Source: Bacteroidota bacterium
GTDB lineage: Bacteria; Bacteroidota; Ignavibacteria; Ignavibacteriales; Ignavibacteriaceae
Length of the DNA stretch: 55,667 nt
Reading direction: 5' to 3'
NCBI GenBank assembly: GCA_022564295.1
Contig: JADFLR010000027.1
Location: 1 to 55,667 of the forward strand
Shown: positions 46,315-54,546 of the stretch, in pieces
How positions within the stretch are numbered: position 1 is the stretch's first letter
How the letters are laid out: every line of letters starts with the position of its first letter
Made by a program: the position numbers and the translations under genes
The notes under the pieces: generated by a model
Database searches by the model: none
The model's input: only the letters and a program-made list of their open reading frames with translations
Told to the model about the DNA's origin: nothing

Positions 46315-47577
46315 ATGATATCTTTTAACCAAATATGTGAGAGATTCCCTTATATTGAGAATATCATATTCATTTCTGAAAGTGATGAGGATCCTTCCAG
46401 GAAAATTTTTCTCATAAATGATATTATAATTAAATCACGGAAACTTGATAATGACAGAAGTGCGCATTTACGTCATAATGATCTTAAAGAAGAGTACGAA
46501 ATACTTAAATTAAGTGAGGCAGTAGAAGGAACTCCCAAAGTGCTTCACTACCATAAAAATGAATTATACGAACTGCTCTTTTTAAGTTATTTGCCAGGGG
46601 CACAACTTCGTAACCTGCAGCTTTCTTTTATTCAGACTGTTAAGGTTACGCTTCAGGTGTTAAAAATATTGGTTAGATTATCCGGTAAAGGAATTTGTCA
46701 TAATGATGTAACACCCCAGAACGTTCTTCTAACAAACAAAAATAATGCCTCACTAGTTGATTTTGATCAGGCGGTAAGAACAACAATTGTTAATGCATTT
46801 GCCGGAAACATTTTAGGAATTAAAAGCGGAGATTCGAAAGTGAGTTATGGACTTAACACAATATTCAAAGATTATTTAAGGAAACACTTCCCAAATTTCC
46901 TTTATTCCATTAAGAGATTGTTGGGTCGAAACCCGGATTTTGAAAAGCATGAACTACCCGATATTAGTGATGGTACCGATTCTAGACTAAAACAATTACT
47001 CGATGCCTGGAGACTTGCACAAAAATCAAATGCAAGTTCACCGGCATTGCCGTTAGCATATTATGCAATTGATTTCGGAGGGTATCACTTTCCTGGAGAA
47101 AGACCTTGGAATGAAAGATGGAACAGGTTAAAAAATGTATCCGGTTTCTCAGGAAAAACTATTTTAGAGCTTGGATGTAACATGGGCTTGCTCTCAATTC
47201 ATTTATTAAAAGAAGCTGGTGCGGCTAAATGTATTGGAGTTGATCACGATAAAAAAATATTAGAATCAGCTAAATTAATTAGTGAAGTATTTGAAGTGAA
47301 CCCGGTATTCAAGCAAATAAATTTTGATTCTACTAAAGATTGGGAGAGTGATCTTTTATCCTCTAACATCGATGTGGTTTTTGCACTTAACGTACTTAAC
47401 TGGGTATATGATAAGGATAGGTTTTTAAAATTCTTATCTAACTTTCCGGAAATAATTTTCGAAGGACATAATACCACAGAAGTTGAACGAAAACGTTTTG
47501 AGCAAGTTGGATTTAATACAATTGAGGAGATTGGTTACAGCGAAAGAGAGAGGATAATTCTGAAATGCAGAAAATGA
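46315..47577 (+). CDS. Kinase-methyltransferase fusion (WbdD-like, reversed domain order)
   Basis: 420 residues. N-terminal kinase-like domain (~15-160): K40 in IIIKSRK, E60 as a possible helix-C Glu, HNDVTPQN (129-136) as catalytic loop and DFD (149-151) for metal binding. A spacer, then a SAM methyltransferase (~265-420): ILELGCNMGL at 283-292, D310 in GVDHD, and LNVLNWVYD. In E. coli O8/O9a, WbdD carries a methyltransferase first and a kinase second and caps the O-polysaccharide with methyl phosphate to stop chain growth. Here the same activities appear in reverse order, next to a GT2, so a capping or chain-length role is inferred. Cytoplasmic face. Confidence 0.8.
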   Translation: MISFNQICERFPYIENIIFISESDEDPSRKIFLINDIIIKSRKLDNDRSAHLRHNDLKEEYEILKLSEAVEGTPKVLHYHKNELYELLFLSYLPGAQLRNLQLSFIQTVKVTLQVLKILVRLSGKGICHNDVTPQNVLLTNKNNASLVDFDQAVRTTIVNAFAGNILGIKSGDSKVSYGLNTIFKDYLRKHFPNFLYSIKRLLGRNPDFEKHELPDISDGTDSRLKQLLDAWRLAQKSNASSPALPLAYYAIDFGGYHFPGERPWNERWNRLKNVSGFSGKTILELGCNMGLLSIHLLKEAGAAKCIGVDHDKKILESAKLISEVFEVNPVFKQINFDSTKDWESDLLSSNIDVVFALNVLNWVYDKDRFLKFLSNFPEIIFEGHNTTEVERKRFEQVGFNTIEEIGYSERERIILKCRK

Positions 47578-47651
47578 GTTGTTTAATTGACTTTTGGAGG
47601 GGGAAGAATAATCCCAGGTAACAGCATTTCCCATTAAACTAAACTACTATG

Positions 47652-48569
47652 TTACATCCTTAAGATCTTTTTCATAATTCTGATAATTCTTTCTTTACCT
47701 TTAAATCTGAATATCTTCTTAGCTTCAATCATATCCGCCTTCACGTCTGACTTGATCCCGGGAGGATGAATTAATGGAAATTGAATATCTTCAAGCGGAA
47801 CATTTGCGCGAATGTGATTAGGATTTTTCGTATGTGTTGCTTCCTGCCCAAAACCAATATTGGATATAAGGTTGACCGATGGAATAATTGCCAGGTTTTT
47901 ATTCTTCCAGGAAGAATAATACCATTGATAATCCCATGATGTACTAATCTTTCCGTTGTAAACTTCATCAAACAAAGTTTCCCAGTACTTAGCTGATTTA
48001 TTATCAGGAACAATTTGGTAAAGTAATTTACTGGCTTTTAGTTCCGGCCAGGTTTTCATGTCCAAATCAAATAATTTCCAAGATCTCTTCCATGTTGCCC
48101 ACCCCCAAAAATGATGGAAGACTGAAAAGTAATAACTATAATTTTTGTTACTAAACTTTGAACTAAAGTTGCTGCCCGAAATCATATTAACATTTTCATT
48201 GTTTCTGTGGTGCTCTAGCAGGGTCTGGCAGTATTCAAAGAAAGATGTATGGGGAATACAATCATCTTCAAGAATAATGGCCTCATCTGTTTGGCTGAAA
48301 ACCCATTCTAAGCCGCTCGAAGGTCTGATTCTTGTTCCGAGATTAATTTCAGAGAAATCTTTATGTACTATACAATCCCAATCTACTTCTTCAACAACTT
48401 CTCTTGCCTTTTTGCAAAGCGCCTCATCTTCGGTATTATTTTCTCTGGGACCATCAGCAATAATCAACAATTCTGCAGGTTTAGCTTTTCTTATCTCCTC
48501 AAAAACTTTTTTAGTTGTTTCAGGTCGATTAAAAATTATGAAGGCAACAGGAGTGGTTAATTCAAACAT
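47652..48569 (-). CDS. Glycosyltransferase (GT-A, GNT-I-like)
   Basis: 305 residues. PVAFIIFNRPETTKKVFEEI at residues 7-26, LIIADGPR near 35 and the acidic metal site IILEDDCIP near 94 define a GT-A fold related to N-acetylglucosaminyltransferase I-type enzymes. FHHFWGWATWKRSW near 150 is a conserved acceptor-side motif in this family. The C-terminus is basic, as expected for membrane contact. It faces the forward-strand pair, 75 bases away, and closes the polysaccharide cluster. Confidence 0.88.
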   Translation of the reverse strand: MFELTTPVAFIIFNRPETTKKVFEEIRKAKPAELLIIADGPRENNTEDEALCKKAREVVEEVDWDCIVHKDFSEINLGTRIRPSSGLEWVFSQTDEAIILEDDCIPHTSFFEYCQTLLEHHRNNENVNMISGSNFSSKFSNKNYSYYFSVFHHFWGWATWKRSWKLFDLDMKTWPELKASKLLYQIVPDNKSAKYWETLFDEVYNGKISTSWDYQWYYSSWKNKNLAIIPSVNLISNIGFGQEATHTKNPNHIRANVPLEDIQFPLIHPPGIKSDVKADMIEAKKIFRFKGKERIIRIMKKILRM

Positions 48570-48761
48570 AGTAGAATTAATGGTTTTGGTTAATATTTCT
48601 AATTATCTTAAAAAGATTAAAACGTGAATTACTAAAATAAGTTTATTTCAAATCTAAAATATAAAAGTTAAAATGTAAACTTAATGAATTTCTCACCTCT
48701 AAGAATAATATAATAAATTGTTGTAAATTTGAGTAATAAAGTAAAAAGATAAAAGCATAAT

Positions 48762-49070
48762 ATGGTTGAAGATAATCATCAAATACTGTTTATGCAGTTA
48801 GTAATGCAAAAGCAGCAAATGAGTATAATGTCATTAGGTAAAGTTAAAAATCCTGTTTCTGATACACTCGATAAAAATCTGGAATATACAAAGCTATCTA
48901 TAGATACACTTGATATGTTGGTTTAAAAAACTAAGGGCAATCTTTCCGAATACGAGGAAAAGCTCCTTATTGAAACTGTTAACCATTTGAAAATTATCTA
49001 TGTTGAGGAATTGGCTAAGCAAAAAGATATAAGCAAAGAATCAAACAAACAAACTCAGGGTAAAAATTAG
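48762..49070 (+). pseudogene. DUF1844 protein, interrupted by in-frame TAA
   Basis: A frame of 103 codons from ATG 48762 to TAG 49068-49070, broken by TAA at 48924-48926. The product matches DUF1844: QLVMQKQQMSIMSLGKVKNP, LDKNLEYTKLSIDTLDML, then after the stop KTKGNLSEYEEKLLIETVN. In the family the broken position lies in a conserved helix, where Glu or Lys is usual (one base from TAA). No frameshift. The reading stops after 54 residues if translated as is. It lies 2 bases before nadK, so coupled translation of nadK may be affected. Function of DUF1844 is unknown. Cytoplasmic. Confidence 0.75.
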
Positions 49071-49072
49071 TA

Positions 49073-49972
49073 ATGCTTATAGGAATAATAGCGAACGTAA
49101 CCAAGGATAATGTTTTTAGCGTTGTCTCATCCTTTATTAAAGAATTAAAAAGAAACAACCTCGAATACCTTCTTACCAAAACTTTAATGGAAGATAAGGA
49201 CAAAATAATAATTAAGACTGATGAAAATTTTTTAAGCGATGATAAAGAGATATATGAAAAAAGTGATCTGATCATTTCGATTGGAGGCGACGGGACCATG
49301 CTTACAACAGCTTACCGTGCTCTTTCTTATGACATACCTGTTCTTGGATTGAACCTCGGGAAACTTGGCTTTCTTGCTGAAGTTGATATCTCTCAAATGG
49401 ATATCATTATAAAGGATATTAAAGAGGGTAATTACCAGGTGCAGGAAAGAATGGTGCTTACCGCAGATTGCGATACTATGCCCGGGCAAAAATTAATTGC
49501 AATAAATGATATTGTTATAGATAAAGGCGGCTGGCCCAAAATGATTGAGATAACAGCACAAGTTGATGGAGAATACGTCTCCACTTTTTCTGCGGACGGA
49601 GTTATAATTGCAACACCAATCGGCTCAACGGGTTATTCGCTTTCTACAGGAGGACCTGTTGTTAGCCCATCGGCTGGAGCAATCACATTATCTCCCATCT
49701 CACCGCACAGTTTAACAATGCGTCCGTTAGTGTTATCGAGTGAGCAGGAGATTATTATTAAAGCAGATTCACCGCACAATGAGATACAAATTAGCTGCGA
49801 CGGACAGAGAGTATATCATATTCCGCCGCCGCTTGAAATTAAAATTGTAAAAAGTGAAAAGCCGCTTAAATTAATCCATACTTCCGTAACAACTTATTTT
49901 GAAACTCTAAGAAACAAACTACTTTGGGGAATTGATGTAAGAAGAAATAAAATAAACAGCGAGGGAAAATGA
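49073..49972 (+). CDS. nadK: NAD kinase
   Basis: 299 residues, the normal length. GGDGT at 71-75 is the nucleotide-binding motif, preceded by DLIISI; GLNLGKLGFLAEV follows near 97-109, and the ATPIGSTGYSLSTGGPVVSP motif near 183 is diagnostic. It makes NADP from NAD with ATP or polyphosphate. Cytoplasmic. The start lies 2 bases after the DUF1844 frame, and its stop overlaps the ATG of the thioredoxin-like gene (ATGA at 49969-49972). Confidence 0.96.
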   Translation: MLIGIIANVTKDNVFSVVSSFIKELKRNNLEYLLTKTLMEDKDKIIIKTDENFLSDDKEIYEKSDLIISIGGDGTMLTTAYRALSYDIPVLGLNLGKLGFLAEVDISQMDIIIKDIKEGNYQVQERMVLTADCDTMPGQKLIAINDIVIDKGGWPKMIEITAQVDGEYVSTFSADGVIIATPIGSTGYSLSTGGPVVSPSAGAITLSPISPHSLTMRPLVLSSEQEIIIKADSPHNEIQISCDGQRVYHIPPPLEIKIVKSEKPLKLIHTSVTTYFETLRNKLLWGIDVRRNKINSEGK

Positions 49973-50499
49973 TTAGTAAATTATTTTTGATTATTACAGG
50001 TATACTGTTTTATGCAAATTTGTATGCCCAGGAATTTAATACAGTTATCACAGATAAGAAAACTGATAAACCAATGCTAATCGGTTATACAACTTTGGAA
50101 GCATTTAACGATACAAGTTTTAGCTGGTGGTGGAACTCAGCATATAATATGTATGAAGCTGATAGTGCGGCTGCAGAAGAGTTAAAAGTAAATATAAAAG
50201 ATGTTGATATAAAAATAGTAATGGGAACATGGTGCAGTGACAGCAGAACGGAAGTCCCGCATTTTTATAAAATATTGGATGAAATAAATTACCCTAAAGA
50301 AGAAGTAACTCTAATAAATGTAAACAGAGATATGCAGGGATTAGAAAATGAGGTTGAAGGATTGGATATCAACTTTGTGCCAACCTTCATCTTTTATAAA
50401 GCTGGGGAAGAAATAGGCAGAATAATTGAAATGCCTTATGAAACTTTGGAGAAAGATATGCTGGAACTTGTATCTGCTAATGTGTCCGGTAAAGAATAA
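49969..50499 (+). CDS. Exported thioredoxin-like protein with a single active-site Cys
   Basis: 176 residues. Signal peptide (ITGILFYANLYAQ), then an unusual Trp-rich stretch (FSWWWNSAYN) and a thioredoxin fold (~80-170). The usual CxxC is GTWCSDSRTEVP: only C89 is present, and the second Cys is Ser. NFVPTFIFY holds the cis-Pro loop. Such WCSDS proteins may still act as monothiol oxidoreductases or as binding proteins. Periplasmic. Translationally coupled to nadK. Confidence 0.85.
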   Translation: MISKLFLIITGILFYANLYAQEFNTVITDKKTDKPMLIGYTTLEAFNDTSFSWWWNSAYNMYEADSAAAEELKVNIKDVDIKIVMGTWCSDSRTEVPHFYKILDEINYPKEEVTLINVNRDMQGLENEVEGLDINFVPTFIFYKAGEEIGRIIEMPYETLEKDMLELVSANVSGKE

Positions 50500-50538
50500 A
50501 ATAGAAAAAGATGAAAACCTTCGATCACTTTTAAATTC

Positions 50539-51699
50539 TTAACTATCAACCTCATCAAAAACCAGCACTTCGGTTTTCTTTTTACTCGTTTGTTTCTTAA
50601 CTGACTTTGTCTTTGCCTTTTTCCCTTTCGTACTATTATAGCCGTCCGGATTATTTTTATCTGCGTAGTTTTTATATGAGTAAACTTTGTTCTGGTAATT
50701 CCTGAGAATGATTTGCTCTTCATCCATATGAAGAACATAATTCGGCAGCAGAGGTATCTTTCCGCCGCCGCCGGGTGCATCAATCACAAAGTGCGGAATA
50801 GCCAAGCCGCTTGTGTGCCCGCGTAATGCTTCAACTATCTTCATTCCTGTTTCAACAGAAGTGCGAAAATGGTTTGCTCCTTTTGTTTCATCAGCCATGT
50901 ACATGTAGTAAGGACGCACTCTTATCTTCAGAAGTTTTTGCATTAATTCTTTAACAATAGCAGGATCATCATTAATATCTTTCATTATCACCATCTGGTT
51001 GCCAACCGGAACACCGTTATCGGCAAGCAATTCACATGCTCTTGAACTCTCATCCGTTATTTCCCAGGGATGATTAAAATGAGTGTTAACATAAATAGGG
51101 TGATATTTCTTTATCATATTACAAAGATTCGGGGTAATTCTTTGCGGGAGAACAACCGGCATTCTTGTTCCAAGTCGTATAATTTCAATGTGCTCGATTT
51201 TCCTCAATCGTTTTAATATTTTCTCAAGCATTATATCAGTTAGCATAAGCGGATCACCGCCTGAAAGTATAACATCTCTTATTTCTGTATGTTCTTCCAA
51301 ATATTTAAATGCGGCTTCCAAACCCTTCATTGATATCTTCTCATAATCACCGACTTTTCTTTTCCTTGTACAAAACCTGCAATAAATTCCGCACTGGCTT
51401 GTAACAAGAAACAAAGCACGATCTGGATAACGATGAGTAATGTTCGATACAGGACTCATTGCGTCTTCCATCAATGGGTCTTCAATTGCATCAAAATCAT
51501 CCAGCTCAATTTTCTCAGGTATACATTGAAGCCAGATAGGGTCTCCTGGATAACGGATTAAACCAAGATAGTAAGGGTTAATACGTGCCTGGAAAAATTC
51601 ATCAAGATCTTCGGCAACTTTCCGATCGATATTAAATTTTTCCACAAGTTCATCAACGGTATGAACGCTCTCCCGTATCAATTTTTGCCACGTCTCCAT
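50539..51699 (-). CDS. kamA: L-lysine 2,3-aminomutase (KamA-type radical SAM enzyme)
   Basis: 386 residues; ATG 51699 follows GAGGTAC. The radical SAM motif is C103, C107, C110. D270 (in MYMADETKG) and D307 (FVIDAPG) align with the two Asp that hold the lysine side chain in the clostridial enzyme, and K314 (GGGGKIP) with the PLP lysine. So lysine is the expected substrate, giving beta-lysine. The zinc-binding CxCxxC tail of the clostridial enzyme is absent; instead there is a Lys-rich tail (~358-376). Last gene of a four-gene operon with a GNAT and two ATP-grasp ligases. Cytoplasmic. Confidence 0.93.
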   Translation of the reverse strand: METWQKLIRESVHTVDELVEKFNIDRKVAEDLDEFFQARINPYYLGLIRYPGDPIWLQCIPEKIELDDFDAIEDPLMEDAMSPVSNITHRYPDRALFLVTSQCGIYCRFCTRKRKVGDYEKISMKGLEAAFKYLEEHTEIRDVILSGGDPLMLTDIMLEKILKRLRKIEHIEIIRLGTRMPVVLPQRITPNLCNMIKKYHPIYVNTHFNHPWEITDESSRACELLADNGVPVGNQMVIMKDINDDPAIVKELMQKLLKIRVRPYYMYMADETKGANHFRTSVETGMKIVEALRGHTSGLAIPHFVIDAPGGGGKIPLLPNYVLHMDEEQIILRNYQNKVYSYKNYADKNNPDGYNSTKGKKAKTKSVKKQTSKKKTEVLVFDEVDS

Positions 51700-51708
51700 T
51701 GTGGTACC

Positions 51709-52191
51709 TCAGTTATTCTTGTTATTAAAATATTTTCCAAAAACAATTAGTCTTTCCCCCAGTGCATAAAAATCATTTATTTCCGAAATTATACTGTAGT
51801 TATTTCTTAAATAAAAATTTCTTGTTCCTTCGTAACTTTCCTTTGAAGAAGTTTCAATCAACAACCACCTTCCTTTATGCTGTAAAACAAACTGCTCGGC
51901 ATGTGCTAATAAAGTTTTACCAACGCCTTTGTTTTTGTGACTCGGATCAGTAACAATCCAATACAGGTCGTATACTGCATCAGTTAAAGGACGTTTGCCA
52001 GTGCAGTGATATCCAATTACATTTCCGTCTTCTTCATAAACAAAAACATTATAGTCTGTCTGTTCAGCATCTGCCTCAGCAGCATTAACCAATTCCATAG
52101 CAACGCTCACTTCAGCATGGTTAAAGATATCGATGTTCTTTAGTAAAGTTTCAATTATTTTTACATCATCCGGCTTTAACTTGCGTATCAT
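51709..52191 (-). CDS. GNAT-family N-acetyltransferase
   Basis: 160 residues. Acetyl-CoA motif NKGVGKTLLAHAEQF near 95-109, preceded by a WIVTDPSH strand, and a late GTRNFYLRNNYSII motif. It starts 26 bases inside the ATP-grasp gene upstream and its stop is 9 bases before kamA. A GNAT next to lysine 2,3-aminomutase recalls AblB, which acetylates beta-lysine to the osmolyte N-epsilon-acetyl-beta-lysine. Here it could do the same or act on a ligase product; this is inference. Confidence 0.88.
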   Translation of the reverse strand: MIRKLKPDDVKIIETLLKNIDIFNHAEVSVAMELVNAAEADAEQTDYNVFVYEEDGNVIGYHCTGKRPLTDAVYDLYWIVTDPSHKNKGVGKTLLAHAEQFVLQHKGRWLLIETSSKESYEGTRNFYLRNNYSIISEINDFYALGERLIVFGKYFNNKNN

Positions 52192-53230
52192 TTTTCTTTT
52201 TTCTTTCTAATGCATAGTTGGCTATTGTAAAGAGCATATCCGAATAATTTATTCCATCCGCTTTAGCAGCTCGTGTAAAACCTGAATCGGTTGATATATC
52301 GGGATTCGGATTCACTTCAATAACATAAGGAATGCCTTTGCTGTTCAATCTTATATCTATCCTTGCATAATCACGGCAATTCAATGCTTCGAATGCAGCC
52401 ATTGCTATTTTATTTACTTTGCGATTGTTAACTTCACTAAGCGTAGCAGGGCAAACAGGTTTTGTATGATTATAATAAATGCTGTTCTCAATCCATTTGC
52501 CTTCGTAAGTAACTATCTTTGGTAATGCCGAAGGCAGACCATCAAAATTAATTTCTGATAAAGGAAGCGGACGGTTGCCTAAAATTGCAATGTTTAACTC
52601 TCTCCCTTTAATATATTCCTCAAGAATTACTTCCTGTTTATAAGTTTCGGATAAAAACTTAAATTGTTTTCTCAACTCTGTATAATTGTTAACAACAGAA
52701 TACTCTGATATTCCTATGCTGGCATCTTCTTTTATTAATTTTAAAATAATAGGAAAGTTTAGACTTATGTCATTCTTAGCAAAACGTGCATTTGGTTTTA
52801 ATGTTTGATAGCCAGGAGTTTTAATTCCGAATGATTGCAAAATATCTTTTGTCCCTGCTTTATCCAGGCAGTTACCCAATGATATAGGATCGCAACCGGT
52901 ATAATAAAAGTCAAGCAATTCATATAAACCTGCGATGCAGTATTCGTAAGAAGAAATACCTTCAACTGATTCAACAAAATTAAATATAACATCAGGTGTA
53001 AATGAATTAATCTCGTCAATTGTTTTTTGCACTTCTCTGTCGATTGCCAAAGTTTCTACCTGAGCAAAATATTTTTTTAATGTTTTTTTAATATTGTTCA
53101 ATTCCTTCAAAAAGCTTTTTTCCGAAAGATCGTCTCCATTATTATCATCATTAACGGGTTTACCGTTGTACACAGAAAATAAAGTTACGGGGGCATTATA
53201 GCAGATTAATATCTTAGCATCAATCTTCAT
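52166..53230 (-). CDS. ATP-grasp ligase, D-Ala-D-Ala ligase-like (second of pair)
   Basis: 354 residues. ATP-grasp landmarks: YTGCDPISLGNCLDKAGTKDIL near 110-131, EEYIKGRELNIAILG near 205-219, RIDIRLNSKG and YVIEVNPNPD near 300-319. The middle resembles D-Ala-D-Ala ligases but the usual NTLPG is changed to NPNPD, so the amino-acid substrates are probably different. It would join two amino or carboxylic groups with ATP. Start overlaps the previous stop (ATGA at 53227-53230). Cytoplasmic. Confidence 0.87.
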   Translation of the reverse strand: MKIDAKILICYNAPVTLFSVYNGKPVNDDNNGDDLSEKSFLKELNNIKKTLKKYFAQVETLAIDREVQKTIDEINSFTPDVIFNFVESVEGISSYEYCIAGLYELLDFYYTGCDPISLGNCLDKAGTKDILQSFGIKTPGYQTLKPNARFAKNDISLNFPIILKLIKEDASIGISEYSVVNNYTELRKQFKFLSETYKQEVILEEYIKGRELNIAILGNRPLPLSEINFDGLPSALPKIVTYEGKWIENSIYYNHTKPVCPATLSEVNNRKVNKIAMAAFEALNCRDYARIDIRLNSKGIPYVIEVNPNPDISTDSGFTRAAKADGINYSDMLFTIANYALERKKKNDTQVKAG

Positions 53231-54282
53231 ACCAGGTTATGCCTTTTACATGCTTCGAATAAAACTCTTTGTATCATTTCATTGTAATTAATTCCGGCAA
53301 CTCGTGCTGCTTTTGGGAAACTCGAATTTTCATTAGGATCCGGCATTATTCCCGGTAAAGGATTTATTTCAATTACATTAGGAACCCCGTTATTATCAAG
53401 ACGGATATCTATTCGACTCCAGTCTTTACATCTTAATACTTTATAGGTTCGAAGAGCTGCATCTTTGATTTGTTTTTCAAGATTCATATCAATTGCAGCA
53501 GGACACTCAAACACATCAAAGACATTGTCTTTTGTATCAAGAATCCACTTCGCTTCGTATGAATAAAGATGCTCTACGTTGTCGGGAAAATTTTCATATT
53601 TAATTTCCACGATGGGAAGAATTTCTGTTTTATCTCCATTCCCAATTAAAGCAACAGTAAATTCGTTTCCGGGAAGAAATTCTTCAATAATTGCAGGCTG
53701 ATTATATTCAGCAATAACACGTTTTACCTCAGCATTTAACTCTTCATAATTTCTAACAAGAGATGAATTAAAAATTCCTTTACTCGATCCTTCAGAAACC
53801 GGTTTAACTATTGAAGGAAATTCAATAGAATGATTTGAGAGAGGATTAAATTTATCTATTAAAATAAAATTCGCATTTGGAATTTTGTAATAAGAAAGTA
53901 TCTCTTTTGTTCTCGCTTTATCAAGACATATTCCTAAAGTTAAAGAGTCCGAACCTGTGTAAGGTATATTAAGCATATCCAGCATTGCTGGTATTTGAGA
54001 TTCGCGGTTTAAATTGTTAAATCCTTCAGCAATATTAAAAACGATATCAGGTTTGCTTAGCTTAAACTTTTCAAATGCATTATTGTCTGCTTCAATAAGA
54101 GTAACATTATGAAAAACTTCTATCGCAACCTTTAATGCATTAATAGTTTCCCACGTATCCCACTCAGCATAAGTTTCAATAACACTTTCTGTTTGTGTAA
54201 AATTATCGGAATGAATTGGGGGTAAGTCTTCAGTGAAAGCATCACTTTCAGGTTTCACATTATATGCAAGTGCAACATTCAA
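53227..54282 (-). CDS. ATP-grasp ligase, D-Ala-D-Ala ligase-like (first of pair)
   Basis: 351 residues from TTG 54282; the frame stays open for ten codons upstream without an ATG, and GGATAG lies nearer to ATT/ATA codons there, so the true start is uncertain. Landmarks: VFNIAEGFN near 81, YTGSDSLTLGICLDKARTKEIL near 107-128, KPVSEGSSKGIF near 160, EEFLPGNEFTVALIG near 201 and EINPLPGIMPDP near 310, close to classical Ddl. Head of the operon with a second ligase, GNAT and KamA. Cell-wall D-Ala-D-Ala synthesis is an alternative role, but the operon context argues for a specialised metabolite. Confidence 0.86.
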   Translation of the reverse strand: MNVALAYNVKPESDAFTEDLPPIHSDNFTQTESVIETYAEWDTWETINALKVAIEVFHNVTLIEADNNAFEKFKLSKPDIVFNIAEGFNNLNRESQIPAMLDMLNIPYTGSDSLTLGICLDKARTKEILSYYKIPNANFILIDKFNPLSNHSIEFPSIVKPVSEGSSKGIFNSSLVRNYEELNAEVKRVIAEYNQPAIIEEFLPGNEFTVALIGNGDKTEILPIVEIKYENFPDNVEHLYSYEAKWILDTKDNVFDVFECPAAIDMNLEKQIKDAALRTYKVLRCKDWSRIDIRLDNNGVPNVIEINPLPGIMPDPNENSSFPKAARVAGINYNEMIQRVLFEACKRHNLV

Positions 54283-54546
54283 GCGACGTTTAAAAGATTT
54301 TAATATAATTTTCTATCCTTTAATTTTTTTTTTAACAAATATAACTATTATAATTTCTTTGTCAACAAGTTTAAAATATTTTTTTAATGCTTTTATTTTA
54401 AAAATATTAATGCATTTATGATTTTTATTATTCGATAACACATTTCAAGTTAAAATATATTTTTTATTTAATTATTATTTTAAATAACGATGTGTATCAA
54501 GTAAGCTGTTTATAATGGTTTGGGACGTATTGACGATTTAGAAGAG

